A DNA stretch of 9,153 nucleotides from Enterovirga sp. (GTDB taxonomy: Bacteria > Pseudomonadota > Alphaproteobacteria > Rhizobiales > Beijerinckiaceae), in the NCBI GenBank assembly GCA_028290385.1, contig JAQGJZ010000253.1, positions 1 through 9,153 on the forward strand, given 5' to 3'. Below the pieces are notes generated by a model. That model had not been told where the DNA came from. It saw only the letters and a list, made by a program, of their open reading frames with translations, and did no database searches. This document shows positions 1 to 7,661 of this stretch, one piece after another; positions within the stretch are counted from its first letter, which is position 1, and each line of letters begins with the position of its first letter. The position numbers and the translations under genes were made by a program.

Positions 1-600
1 GCCGTTGTCGTCCCGGGTGACCATGGGAACGAGATCGAGTCCTTCCATCGAGGGCAGGCCGGCCGCGCGGGCCTTCAGCGCCTCGACATCGAACAGGCCC
101 GCCGGATCATGGGCCATGACGGCGTTCGGCATCCCCTTCTCGCGGATGAGCGCCGTCAGCGCGCGGGTGTCGACGCCGGTGATTCCAACGATGCCCCGCG
201 CCTTCAGCCAGGCATCGAGCGGACGCGTCGCGCGCCAGTTGGCGGGCTCCGTGATCGTCGCCCCGAGGACGGTGCCGCGCACGCCCGACCTCTTGTCGGC
301 GTCCACGGTTTCCATGTCCTCCTCATTCGCCCCGACATTGCCGATATGCGGGAACGTGAAGGTGACGACCTGCCCGGCATAGGAGGGATCCGTCAGGATC
401 TCCTGGTAGCCGGTCATGGAGGTGTTGAAACAAACCTCGCCCGAGGTCTCGCCGACGGCACCGATCCCCTGGCCCTCGATCAGGGTTCCGTCCGCAAGGA
501 CGAGAAGCGCGGTCGGGCGGGGCTCTTCCCAGCCTGAGACGGCGGGCGCAGGTGATTGCCGTCCCGGCGCGTGGCCGAGGGCGTGTGGCTGTTGCGACAT
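1..600 (-). CDS. carA: Carbamoyl-phosphate synthase small subunit, N-terminal part
   Basis: CarA is the glutamine-hydrolysing subunit of carbamoyl-phosphate synthetase. It passes ammonia to CarB in the cytoplasm for arginine and pyrimidine synthesis. The gene reads leftward from ATG at 600-598 and runs off the window edge, leaving 200 residues. Recognisable stretches of the CarA N-terminal domain are ALLVLADGTLIEGQGIG (about residues 31-47), GEVCFNTSMTGYQEILTDPS (about 54-73) and, further on, TFPHIGNVG and GITGVDTRALT. The class I amidotransferase domain with the catalytic Cys lies outside the window. The first 28 or so residues are a Pro/Ala-rich extension before the conserved strand. The next in-frame Met falls inside the conserved core, so the upstream ATG is the sensible start. 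No strong Shine-Dalgarno is visible; GGATCC lies a few bases upstream. It diverges from the yqeY-like gene. Identification is secure. Confidence 0.96.
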   Translation of the reverse strand, partial: MSQQPHALGHAPGRQSPAPAVSGWEEPRPTALLVLADGTLIEGQGIGAVGETSGEVCFNTSMTGYQEILTDPSYAGQVVTFTFPHIGNVGANEEDMETVDADKRSGVRGTVLGATITEPANWRATRPLDAWLKARGIVGITGVDTRALTALIREKGMPNAVMAHDPAGLFDVEALKARAAGLPSMEGLDLVPMVTRDDNG

Positions 601-658
601 CGAGAGGATCCGGGCTAAGTCGCGCGACCTCCAGATCACAGGTCCGCGCGTTCTCCGT

Positions 659-687
659 CACTTAGGAGCGCCGTCCAGCCGCGTCAA
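659..687 (-). promoter_or_regulatory. Candidate sigma-70 promoter for carA
   Basis: On the minus strand TTGACG (687-682) matches the -35 consensus at five of six bases. It is followed after 17 bases by TAAGTG (664-659), a poor -10. The position, about 60 bases upstream of the carA ATG in the divergent gap, is suitable. The spacing and -35 are good and the -10 is weak, so this is a candidate only. No attenuator or leader peptide is evident in the roughly 60-base leader. Confidence 0.35.
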
Positions 688-718
688 CGCGCCGGACCGC
701 ATCAGCCAGGGCGGGACC

Positions 719-1180
719 ATGCCGTTGCGCGAACGCTTCACCGACGAGATCAAGACCGCCATGAAGGCCGGCGACAAGGCCCGCCTCTCGACCATCCGGC
801 TGATTCAGGCAGCCCTGAAGGACAAGGACATCGAGGCCCGCGGCCAGGGCAAGGACCCGGCTTCGGACGACGAGATCCTGGCCCTCCTGCAGAAGATGGT
901 GAAGCAGCGGCAGGAATCGATGGCGATCTACGAACAGAACGCCCGGCCGGAACTCGCCGCGCAGGAGCGTGGTGAGATCGAGGTCATCTCGTCATTCCTG
1001 CCGCAGCAGCTCGACGACGCCGAGACCGACGCCGCCATCGCGGCCGCGATCACGGACACCGGAGCCGAATCCGTGAAGGACATGGGCAAGGTCATCGCCA
1101 AGCTCCGCGCCGAGTATGCCGGCCGGATGGACTTCGCCAAGGTCAGCCCGCGCGTGAAGGACAAGCTCGCCGGCACCTGA
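719..1180 (+). CDS. yqeY: GatB/YqeY domain protein
   Basis: This is a 153-residue cytoplasmic protein of the YqeY family, which resembles the C-terminal tRNA-binding region of the GatB amidotransferase subunit. A role in tRNA-dependent amidation has been suggested for the family but is not established. Family signatures are an N-terminal helix (LRERFTDEIKTAMKAGDKAR), then LSTIRLIQAALKDKDIEARG (about 23-42), ILALLQKMVKQRQES, a Glu-rich helix ending in EIEVISSFLPQQL, and the C-terminal DMGKVIAKLRAEYAGRMDF. The length is normal for the family. The frame stays open far upstream, but the ATG at 719 is preceded by AGGGCGGG (about 707-714) and begins exactly where family members begin, so the longer reading is rejected. 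It diverges from carA. Genes of this family are often found next to dnaG and rpoD in alphaproteobacteria (recollection); here three genes intervene. Confidence 0.93.
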   Translation: MPLRERFTDEIKTAMKAGDKARLSTIRLIQAALKDKDIEARGQGKDPASDDEILALLQKMVKQRQESMAIYEQNARPELAAQERGEIEVISSFLPQQLDDAETDAAIAAAITDTGAESVKDMGKVIAKLRAEYAGRMDFAKVSPRVKDKLAGT

Positions 1181-1243
1181 CCGGCGCGCCTCGGCGCTCT
1201 TCGCCAAAGGTCGAACCCACTCCAAGGGGTGGGCCGGGAACTC

Positions 1244-1269
1244 GGAGCGCGCTTGGCGCTTCGCGCTCC
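1244..1269 (+). other. Stem-loop abutting the start codon of the iron permease-like gene
   Basis: GGAGCGCG (1244-1251) and CGCGCTCC (1262-1269) are perfect 8-bp complements separated by a 10-base loop. The 3' arm ends on the base immediately before the ATG at 1270. It lies 64 bases after the yqeY stop, so it could act as a weak terminator (there is no T-tract), as a structure that limits ribosome access, or as nothing. The only GGAG motif is buried in the 5' arm, too far from the ATG to serve as a normal ribosome binding site. Confidence 0.5.
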
Positions 1270-1599
1270 ATGGCCATCTCCCTCGCGCGTCGCTCGCTCA
1301 CCCGGCTCGGCACCCTCTCGGCCCATCCAGCCGCCTTTGCCATCGTGCTGCTCTATGCGGCCCTGTGGTACATCTTCGAGCATGAGACGCTCGATTGGCA
1401 CGGCTGGGCGACGCTGGCGACCTGGACCATGACGCTCTTCATCCAGCGCGCCGAGCACCGCGACACCCAGGCGATCCATGCCAAGCTCGATGAGCTTCTG
1501 CACGTGCATGGTGCGGCCAGGAACTCGCTGACCGGCCTCGACGACCAGGAGCCGGAGGAGATCGAGCGACATCGGAAGGCGGCGCGCGCAGACGACTAG
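1270..1599 (+). CDS. Low-affinity iron permease family small membrane protein
   Basis: This 109-residue inner-membrane protein resembles the low-affinity iron permease family (PF04120 type). Two hydrophobic helices are visible: about 20-36 (PAAFAIVLLYAALWYIF) and about 46-59 (WATLATWTMTLFIQ). The family hallmark follows directly: IQRAEHRDTQAIHAKLDELL (58-77), then AARNSLTGLDDQEPEEIERH (82-101) and a basic tail. The bacterial members were named by similarity to yeast Fet4; iron transport has not been shown for this short form and may be a misnomer. ATG at 1270 is the first usable start in the frame and puts the first helix at the expected place. No good Shine-Dalgarno precedes it; instead a stem-loop abuts the start. 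It lies between the yqeY-like gene (89-base gap) and the MscS-like gene (99-base gap), all on the same strand, so co-transcription is possible. Confidence 0.85.
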   Translation: MAISLARRSLTRLGTLSAHPAAFAIVLLYAALWYIFEHETLDWHGWATLATWTMTLFIQRAEHRDTQAIHAKLDELLHVHGAARNSLTGLDDQEPEEIERHRKAARADD

Positions 1600-1606
1600 C
1601 CGGCGA

Positions 1607-1656
1607 GGTTGCACCGCAACAAAGTCCGCTGCGGTGCGGAACCGGACGGTGCAACC
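1607..1656 (+). promoter_or_regulatory. Structured leader with competing stem-loops upstream of the MscS-like gene
   Basis: GGTTGCACC (1607-1615) is a perfect 9-base complement of GGTGCAACC (1648-1656). The overlapping GCACCGCA (1611-1618) is a perfect 8-base complement of TGCGGTGC (1630-1637), with GGTT/AACC (1607-1610 with 1640-1643) able to extend that stem past a two-base bulge. GTCCG (1624-1628) can also pair with CGGAC (1643-1647) inside the long stem. The two main folds share bases and cannot coexist. The element starts 8 bases after the permease-like stop codon and ends 42 bases before the next ATG. There is no T-run, so an intrinsic terminator is not obvious. Confidence 0.45.
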
Positions 1657-1698
1657 ATCATTCCCCTATCGGCTGCGGGGCCGAGAGCTGAACATTCC

Positions 1699-2826
1699 AT
1701 GTCGAATCTCGACGCGGCGTTTCGGAACGTCATCGCCCGGCTGGATTGGCTTCCGAACTGGGTGTCCAGCCTCCTTCTGATCGGTGGAGCGACACTCCTT
1801 GTCCTGGCCCTGCACGGGTTCCTGACCCGCCGCCTGCAGCATCTGGTCAGCAAGCGCGGGCTGTTCTGGCGCTCCCTCGTTCGGCGCACCTTCGGCCCAG
1901 GCCGGCTCGCGCTCGTGATCGCGGCCGTGAGCCTCGTCTCCACCGTGGCCCCGATCCCGCCCGAGTGGCAGGCCGGGATGCGACACGTCCTGCTCGTCGC
2001 CACCATTGCGCTCGTCGGCTGGATCGCCGTTACCGCGATCCACATCGCGACCATCATCTACCTGCGGCGCTTCAAGCTCGACGCCGAGGATAACCTCCTC
2101 GCCCGCAAGCACGTAACGCAGATGCGCATCCTCCAGCGCGCGGGCGTCACGCTGGTCGTCCTTGTCACGACAGCCATCGCGCTGATGACCTTCGGGCCCG
2201 TTCGCCAATATGGCGTGAGCCTGCTCGCCTCGGCCGGCGCGGCGGGGCTGATCCTCGGGCTCGCCATGCAGCCCGTGCTGAGCAATCTCGTCGCCGGCAT
2301 CCAGATCGCGATAACGCAGCCGATCCGGATCGAGGACGCGATCATCGTCGAGGGCGAGTGGGGCTGGGTCGAGGAGATCACCGCAACCTATGTGGTCGTC
2401 CGGCTCTGGGACTGGCGCCGCCTCGTCCTGCCCCTGACCTACTTCATCCAGAAACCGTTCCAGAACTGGACCCGTGACGGCGCATCGCTCATCGGCAGCG
2501 TGTTCCTTTATCTCGACCACACGGCGCCGATCGACGCGATGCGGCGGAAGCTGAACGAGATCGCCGAGGCCTCGCCCCTTTGGGACAAGCGGGTCGTCAC
2601 CCTGCAGGTAACGGACGCCAAGGAGGCCGTGATCGAGGTGCGGATCCTCGTGAGCGCCCGAAACGCGCCGCAGGCCTGGGACCTGCGCTGCGAGGTGCGC
2701 GAAAAGATGATCGCTTGGCTGCGAGAGGCCCATCGCGATGCGCTCCCCCGGCGCCGGGCCGAGGTGGTACGGGACACGCTCTCGCCGCACGGGCAGGACG
2801 CGATGCCGGCGGTCGCGGCAGCCTAG
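1699..2826 (+). CDS. MscS-type mechanosensitive ion channel protein
   Basis: This 375-residue inner-membrane channel of the small-conductance mechanosensitive family would open under membrane tension to release solutes during osmotic downshock. Hydrophobic segments are seen at about 21-42, 69-86, 95-121, 149-166 and 172-205, so five helices against three in E. coli MscS. The last is the Gly/Ala-rich pore helix: GVSLLASAGAAGLILGLAMQ (172-191) followed by PVLSNLVAGIQIA. After it comes the beta domain (QPIRIEDAIIVEGEWGWVEE, 207-226) and a cytoplasmic alpha/beta domain. The C terminus (TLSPHGQDAMPAVAAA) is Ala-rich. The frame is open upstream to a TTG at 1609, but that start would lie inside the leader stem-loop; the ATG at 1699 has a GAGAG element about 12 bases upstream and gives a normal N terminus. 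It is convergent with the lipoprotein gene. The paralogue within the MscS superfamily cannot be decided by eye. Confidence 0.94.
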   Translation: MSNLDAAFRNVIARLDWLPNWVSSLLLIGGATLLVLALHGFLTRRLQHLVSKRGLFWRSLVRRTFGPGRLALVIAAVSLVSTVAPIPPEWQAGMRHVLLVATIALVGWIAVTAIHIATIIYLRRFKLDAEDNLLARKHVTQMRILQRAGVTLVVLVTTAIALMTFGPVRQYGVSLLASAGAAGLILGLAMQPVLSNLVAGIQIAITQPIRIEDAIIVEGEWGWVEEITATYVVVRLWDWRRLVLPLTYFIQKPFQNWTRDGASLIGSVFLYLDHTAPIDAMRRKLNEIAEASPLWDKRVVTLQVTDAKEAVIEVRILVSARNAPQAWDLRCEVREKMIAWLREAHRDALPRRRAEVVRDTLSPHGQDAMPAVAAA

Positions 2827-2841
2827 CGGCCGGTCAGGCCG
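2827..2841. terminator. Compact inverted repeat filling the convergent gap
   Basis: CGGCC (2827-2831) and GGCCG (2837-2841) flank the 5-base loop GGTCA. The repeat begins one base after the MscS-like stop codon and ends one base before the stop codon of the minus-strand lipoprotein gene, so it fills the whole gap between two convergent genes. As RNA from either strand it folds into the same 5-bp GC stem. It lacks a T-run, so it may be a weak bidirectional terminator or a 3'-end stabiliser. Function is inferred from position. Confidence 0.4.
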
Positions 2842-3168
2842 TCAGGTGCAATCCTGCCGCTGTGCCTGGATCCGCGCGACGCGGCCGCGGCGATCCTCCT
2901 GCCAGTCGATTCGGGTCTCGCCGTAGCAGGGCAGGTTCTGCGGCCGGAACAGGGCCTTGCCGAACCGGGTCGCCGGGTCGAACAGGACGGTGAAGCCTTC
3001 GCCGACCAGCACCTCGCGCAGCCGCCCCGCCGAGGAGCCCGGGCCATGAGTCTGGGCGATGCGCGCCTTGAAGGCGTGGTCGCCCGCGAGACCGGTTGCC
3101 ATCGGCGGGAATTCTGGCGCGCAGCCGCACAGCGCGGCGGCCACGGAGACGATCGGGACAAGCCGCAC
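2842..3168 (-). CDS. Putative small lipoprotein of unknown function
   Basis: I do not recognise this 108-residue protein. It starts with a short basic end and hydrophobic stretch (RLVPIVSVAAAL) followed by LCGC, which resembles a lipobox with Cys16 as the lipidation site, although Cys at the -2 position is unusual. The mature part is soluble-looking and has two further cysteines (in NLPCYGE and at the end, QDCT) that could form a disulfide in the periplasm. The start is GTG at 3168-3166, chosen because GGAG sits 7 bases upstream and because it yields the export signal. It is convergent with the MscS-like gene and diverges from dnaG, with 141 bases between the two starts. The competing forward frame here is only an open extension of dnaG. 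The ribosome site and signal sequence make this a real gene more likely than not. Confidence 0.66.
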   Translation of the reverse strand: MRLVPIVSVAAALCGCAPEFPPMATGLAGDHAFKARIAQTHGPGSSAGRLREVLVGEGFTVLFDPATRFGKALFRPQNLPCYGETRIDWQEDRRGRVARIQAQRQDCT

Positions 3169-3174
3169 GACAAA

Positions 3175-3178
3175 CTCC
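3175..3178 (-). promoter_or_regulatory. Shine-Dalgarno deciding a GTG start
   Basis: GGAG on the minus strand, six bases from the GTG at 3168-3166, is one of the best ribosome binding sites in the window. It supports GTG over the nearby TTG in another frame, and supports the lipoprotein reading as a whole. Confidence 0.55.
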
Positions 3179-3238
3179 AGGTGCAGGGCCCCTATAACCT
3201 GCCCCGGACGCGTCTGCCTGTGGAGAGACTCGTCGGAC

Positions 3239-3271
3239 TTGTGGACGGCTCAGCCCCGTTCATGTTATGTT
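3239..3271 (+). promoter_or_regulatory. Weak candidate promoter region for dnaG
   Basis: The 141-base gap between the lipoprotein and dnaG starts must hold promoters for both genes if neither is read from afar. On the plus strand TTGTGG (3239-3244) precedes an AT-richer patch with TATGTT (3266-3271), but their spacing is about 21 bases. A closer pairing with CATGTT (3261-3266) has a 16-base spacer and a poor -10. A CTATAA (3192-3197) nearer the lipoprotein gene reads as TTATAG on the minus strand and may be that gene's -10, without a good -35. If the dnaG promoter is real, the ATG at 3262 lies within or before it and could not be the dnaG start. Confidence 0.22.
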
Positions 3272-3309
3272 CCATTCCCCCGGCCGGGCTAAACCGCGAC
3301 AGCTGGAAC

Positions 3310-5295
3310 GTGCGCTACCCCCCTCACCTTCTCGACGAGATCCGCGCCCGGCTGCCGGTCTCCGCCGTGGTCGGCCGGAAAGTCCGGCTGAAGAAGGCCG
3401 GCCGCGAATGGCGCGGCCTGTCGCCGTTCAACGCCGAGAAGACCCCGTCGTTCTACGCCAACGACCAGAAGGGGTTTTACCACGACTTCTCCAGCGGCAA
3501 GCACGGGGACATCTTCACCTTCCTGATGGAGACGGAGGGCCTCTCCTTCCCCGAGGCGGTGGAGCGGCTTGCCGGCGAGGCCGGGGTGGACCTGCCGAAG
3601 GCCAGCCCCGAGATGGAGCGGGTCGTCGAGCGCCGGCGCGACCTCTACGACGTGCTCGAAATGGCCTGCCGCTTCTTCGAGAAGCAGCTAACGCAGCCGG
3701 CGGGCCAGCGGGCGCTCGCCTATCTGGATGGGCGCGGCATCACGGGTGAGACGCGGCGCGAGTTCCGCATGGGCTACGCGCCCGACGCCCGGACCGCCCT
3801 CTTCGACCATCTGGTCAAGGAGGGAATCGAGCGCGACCTGATCCTGCGGGCCGGCCTCGCAATCGAACCCGAGGACGGGCGCTCGCTGTACGACCGGTTC
3901 CGCGGCCGGGTGATCATCCCGATCCAGGACACGCGCGGCCGCGTGGTGGCCTTTGGCGGCCGCGCCCTCGCGCCGGACCAGCAGCCCAAATACCTGAACA
4001 GCCCGGAAACGGAGCTCTTCCGAAAGGGCGAGCTCGTGTTCAACGGCCACCGGGCTCGCCAACCCGCGCACGAGGCGAATTCCGCCATCGTGGTCGAGGG
4101 CTATCTGGATGCGATCTCGATGTATCAGGCCGGGATCCGGAACGTCGTCGCAACACTCGGGACAGCCTTCACGGAGGAGCAGATCGCGCTGCTGTGGCGG
4201 CTCGCGCCCGAGCCGGTCATCTGCTTCGACGGTGACCGCGCGGGGCGCAACGCCGCGTTCCGCGTGCTCGACCGGATCGCCCCCGTGCTGAAGACGGGCT
4301 TCACGTTCCGGTTTGCCTTTCTGCCGCCCGGGCAGGACCCGGACGATGCCGTCCGCCAGGCCGGCCCGGACGCCTTCCGGGCGATCGTGGACGAAGCCAA
4401 ATCCTTTTGGGACGTGATCTGGCTGCGGGAGACCGAAGCCGCCCGGCTCGACAGCGAGAACGGCCAGGCGGTGTTCGAGAAGCGCATCAACGAGGTGATC
4501 GGGCAGATCGCCGACCAGACCCTGCGCCGCCGATACGAGCTGACCGCGCGCCTGCAGGTCTCCGATTACCTGTGGCGTCTCAGCAAGCGGAACGTGATCG
4601 CCCGGCTGCGCGACACGACGGCCCTTCCGACGGTGGCCCGCCTCTTCTCGGGCGAACCCACGCGGCTGATCGGCCTCGAACGCGTATTCCTCGGGATGTG
4701 CGTCCATTTCCCGGACCTCGTCGAGCAGAACCGCGACCGCATCGCGTCCATGAATTTCAGGGGCGAGCACGACGGCACCCCGTTTCAGAACTTCGTCGCC
4801 GATCTCCTCCGGGTGATCGATGAGGACGACACGCGCTCCTTCCGCGACTTCTATAATCTCCTGTCGGACCCGTTTTTCCCGACGTTGAATTTCGTGCACG
4901 GGCGCGAGGACCGCGAAGGCAGGCGGCCATGGGGCCACAACCTGTTCGCACGCTTCCCCGTGCTCCAGCGCGCGGTGCCGGAGCGCTTCGTCGAGGAGTG
5001 CTTCGCCAACTTCATGGAGCTGCTGTGGCTCCGCGATCTGGAGGACGAGCTGAAGGACGGCGTCGAATCCATGCCGCCCGATGCCGACGACAGCTACTCG
5101 CTGTGGCTCGTGCACCTTCAGCAGGACATCCTGGAGAACCGAGAGCGCGTGCTGCACAAGGAGCTGGCGCTGGCCGAGGAGGCGACGCTGTATCAATCGG
5201 TCCGGAACGACAACCTCGTCGCGGCGGACCCGCGCGGCATGATGCTGCGACAGCTCCCGCTCGATCGCCTGGAGCCACCGAAAGAGGTCGCCTGA
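3310..5295 (+). CDS. dnaG: DNA primase, with degenerate zinc-binding domain
   Basis: DnaG makes RNA primers for the lagging strand at the replication fork, working with the DnaB helicase. The product is 661 residues (E. coli 581). Residues 1-100 match the CHC2 zinc domain in fold-level pattern (LSPFNAEKTPSF, 37-48; FYHDFSSGKHGD, 56-67), but the ligand positions are Ser38, Asn41, Asp59 and Ser62 instead of Cys, His, Cys, Cys. The catalytic core follows: RMGYAPD, YDRFRGRVIIPI, and the TOPRIM motifs VVEGYLD (Glu263) and FDGDRAGR (Asp307, Asp309), all intact. The C-terminal DnaB-binding part is extended and charged. GTG at 3310 is chosen because MRYPPHLLDEIRARLPVSAV aligns with the usual DnaG N terminus. 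An in-frame ATG at 3262 would add 16 non-conserved residues. The ribosome site is weak. It is followed by a long gap and rpoD. Confidence 0.96.
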   Translation: MRYPPHLLDEIRARLPVSAVVGRKVRLKKAGREWRGLSPFNAEKTPSFYANDQKGFYHDFSSGKHGDIFTFLMETEGLSFPEAVERLAGEAGVDLPKASPEMERVVERRRDLYDVLEMACRFFEKQLTQPAGQRALAYLDGRGITGETRREFRMGYAPDARTALFDHLVKEGIERDLILRAGLAIEPEDGRSLYDRFRGRVIIPIQDTRGRVVAFGGRALAPDQQPKYLNSPETELFRKGELVFNGHRARQPAHEANSAIVVEGYLDAISMYQAGIRNVVATLGTAFTEEQIALLWRLAPEPVICFDGDRAGRNAAFRVLDRIAPVLKTGFTFRFAFLPPGQDPDDAVRQAGPDAFRAIVDEAKSFWDVIWLRETEAARLDSENGQAVFEKRINEVIGQIADQTLRRRYELTARLQVSDYLWRLSKRNVIARLRDTTALPTVARLFSGEPTRLIGLERVFLGMCVHFPDLVEQNRDRIASMNFRGEHDGTPFQNFVADLLRVIDEDDTRSFRDFYNLLSDPFFPTLNFVHGREDREGRRPWGHNLFARFPVLQRAVPERFVEECFANFMELLWLRDLEDELKDGVESMPPDADDSYSLWLVHLQQDILENRERVLHKELALAEEATLYQSVRNDNLVAADPRGMMLRQLPLDRLEPPKEVA

Positions 5296-5341
5296 CCGGC
5301 GCGCTCCGGGCTGCTACGCCCTTGATGCCGCAGCGCTTCCC

Positions 5342-5369
5342 TTGCAAAGCCACCATCAGGCGCTAAATA
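5342..5369 (+). promoter_or_regulatory. Candidate upstream promoter of rpoD
   Basis: TTGCAA (5342-5347) and TAAATA (5364-5369) are 16 bases apart. Read with alphaproteobacterial preferences, CTTGCA and CTAAAT are also reasonable -35 and -10 cores. It lies about 290 bases before the rpoD ATG, just after dnaG. Both hexamers are imperfect, so confidence is limited. Confidence 0.35.
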
Positions 5370-5456
5370 CCAGCGCTGGGCAGGGTCCTCCCCTAGAGGC
5401 TCGACGAGGCGTTGCGGTCGGCCGTTTGTCTCTCGTCGGGAGTTCTGGCGGGAAAT

Positions 5457-5469
5457 CGCCGAATCGGCG
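5457..5469. repeat. 13-base palindrome upstream of rpoD
   Basis: CGCCGA and TCGGCG flank a single central A, a 6-bp dyad. It lies between the two candidate promoters and about 65 bases before the TATAAT hexamer, a position suited to an activator or repressor site. No known regulator motif is recognised. Short GC palindromes occur by chance in such DNA. Confidence 0.4.
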
Positions 5470-5534
5470 TAACGCGTGCGATGCGCGGGCCCAGTGAGAG
5501 ATCTTGGTTAACGGTCGGTCAGGGAGATCGTCCG

Positions 5535-5540
5535 TATAAT
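5535..5540 (+). promoter_or_regulatory. Perfect TATAAT -10 hexamer before rpoD
   Basis: TATAAT occurs at 5535-5540 in otherwise GC-rich sequence, about 120 bases upstream of the rpoD start. A matching -35 at the normal 16-18 base spacing is lacking. TTAACG (5508-5513) is 21 bases away and TTGGTT (5504-5509) 25 bases away. The promoter could depend on an activator, or the match could be chance. Confidence 0.4.
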
Positions 5541-5562
5541 CACCGAAGAGCTGGAGGGTGGC

Positions 5563-5577
5563 AGGCGATCATCGCCT
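5563..5577. repeat. 15-base palindrome in the rpoD leader
   Basis: AGGCGAT and ATCGCCT flank a central C, a perfect 7-bp dyad. It begins 22 bases after the TATAAT hexamer, so a transcript starting there would carry it close to its 5' end. It could be a repressor site just downstream of a start point. As RNA the loop would need to open to about five bases, leaving a 5-bp stem. Confidence 0.42.
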
Positions 5578-5660
5578 CGCCGCCTTTCGTGCGTATCCGT
5601 GTTGGAGCTTGGCCATTGGCGGCGCAGTGGCACGAGGCTCGGCTTTAGGCAAGGCTGATC

Positions 5661-7660
<2,000 letters not shown>

Positions 7661-7661
<1 letters not shown>

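Larger units (their letters stand above)
5296..5660 (+). other. Long non-coding region between dnaG and rpoD
   Basis: These 365 bases contain no convincing gene. A 78-codon frame at 5412-5648 has no family features or ribosome site. The region holds promoter-like hexamers at 5342-5369 and 5535-5540, two near-perfect palindromes (5457-5469, 5563-5577), and a short GGGC/GCCC hairpin just after the dnaG stop (5308-5321). The ribosome site of rpoD (AGGCAAGG, 5647-5654) closes it. Separate promoters with a long leader imply that rpoD is not simply read through from dnaG. Confidence 0.7.

Noticed and set aside
416..718. N-terminal extension of the yqeY-like frame to 416
   Set aside because: The extension runs antisense through carA and has no conservation with YqeY, which begins at the ATG at 719.
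1214..1235. CCCAC/GTGGG hairpin after the yqeY-like gene as an intrinsic terminator
   Set aside because: Only five pairs and no following T-run; too weak to call.
1609..1698. TTG start at 1609 for the MscS-like protein
   Set aside because: It lies within the leader stem-loops, adds 30 non-hydrophobic residues, and the ATG at 1699 has a better upstream element.
1666..2790. A 374-codon open frame on the minus strand across the MscS-like gene
   Set aside because: Antisense shadow; the plus-strand frame has an unmistakable pore helix.
3046..3309. Upstream extension of the dnaG frame to 3046
   Set aside because: It overlaps the lipoprotein gene antisense and precedes the normal DnaG N terminus; composition differs from the primase part.
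3688..5196. A 502-codon open frame on the minus strand across dnaG
   Set aside because: Antisense shadow of dnaG with biased composition and no recognisable domain or ribosome site.
5412..5648. A 78-codon frame in the dnaG-rpoD gap
   Set aside because: It has no ribosome site, no recognisable family and no sensible composition, and it overlaps the promoter-like elements.
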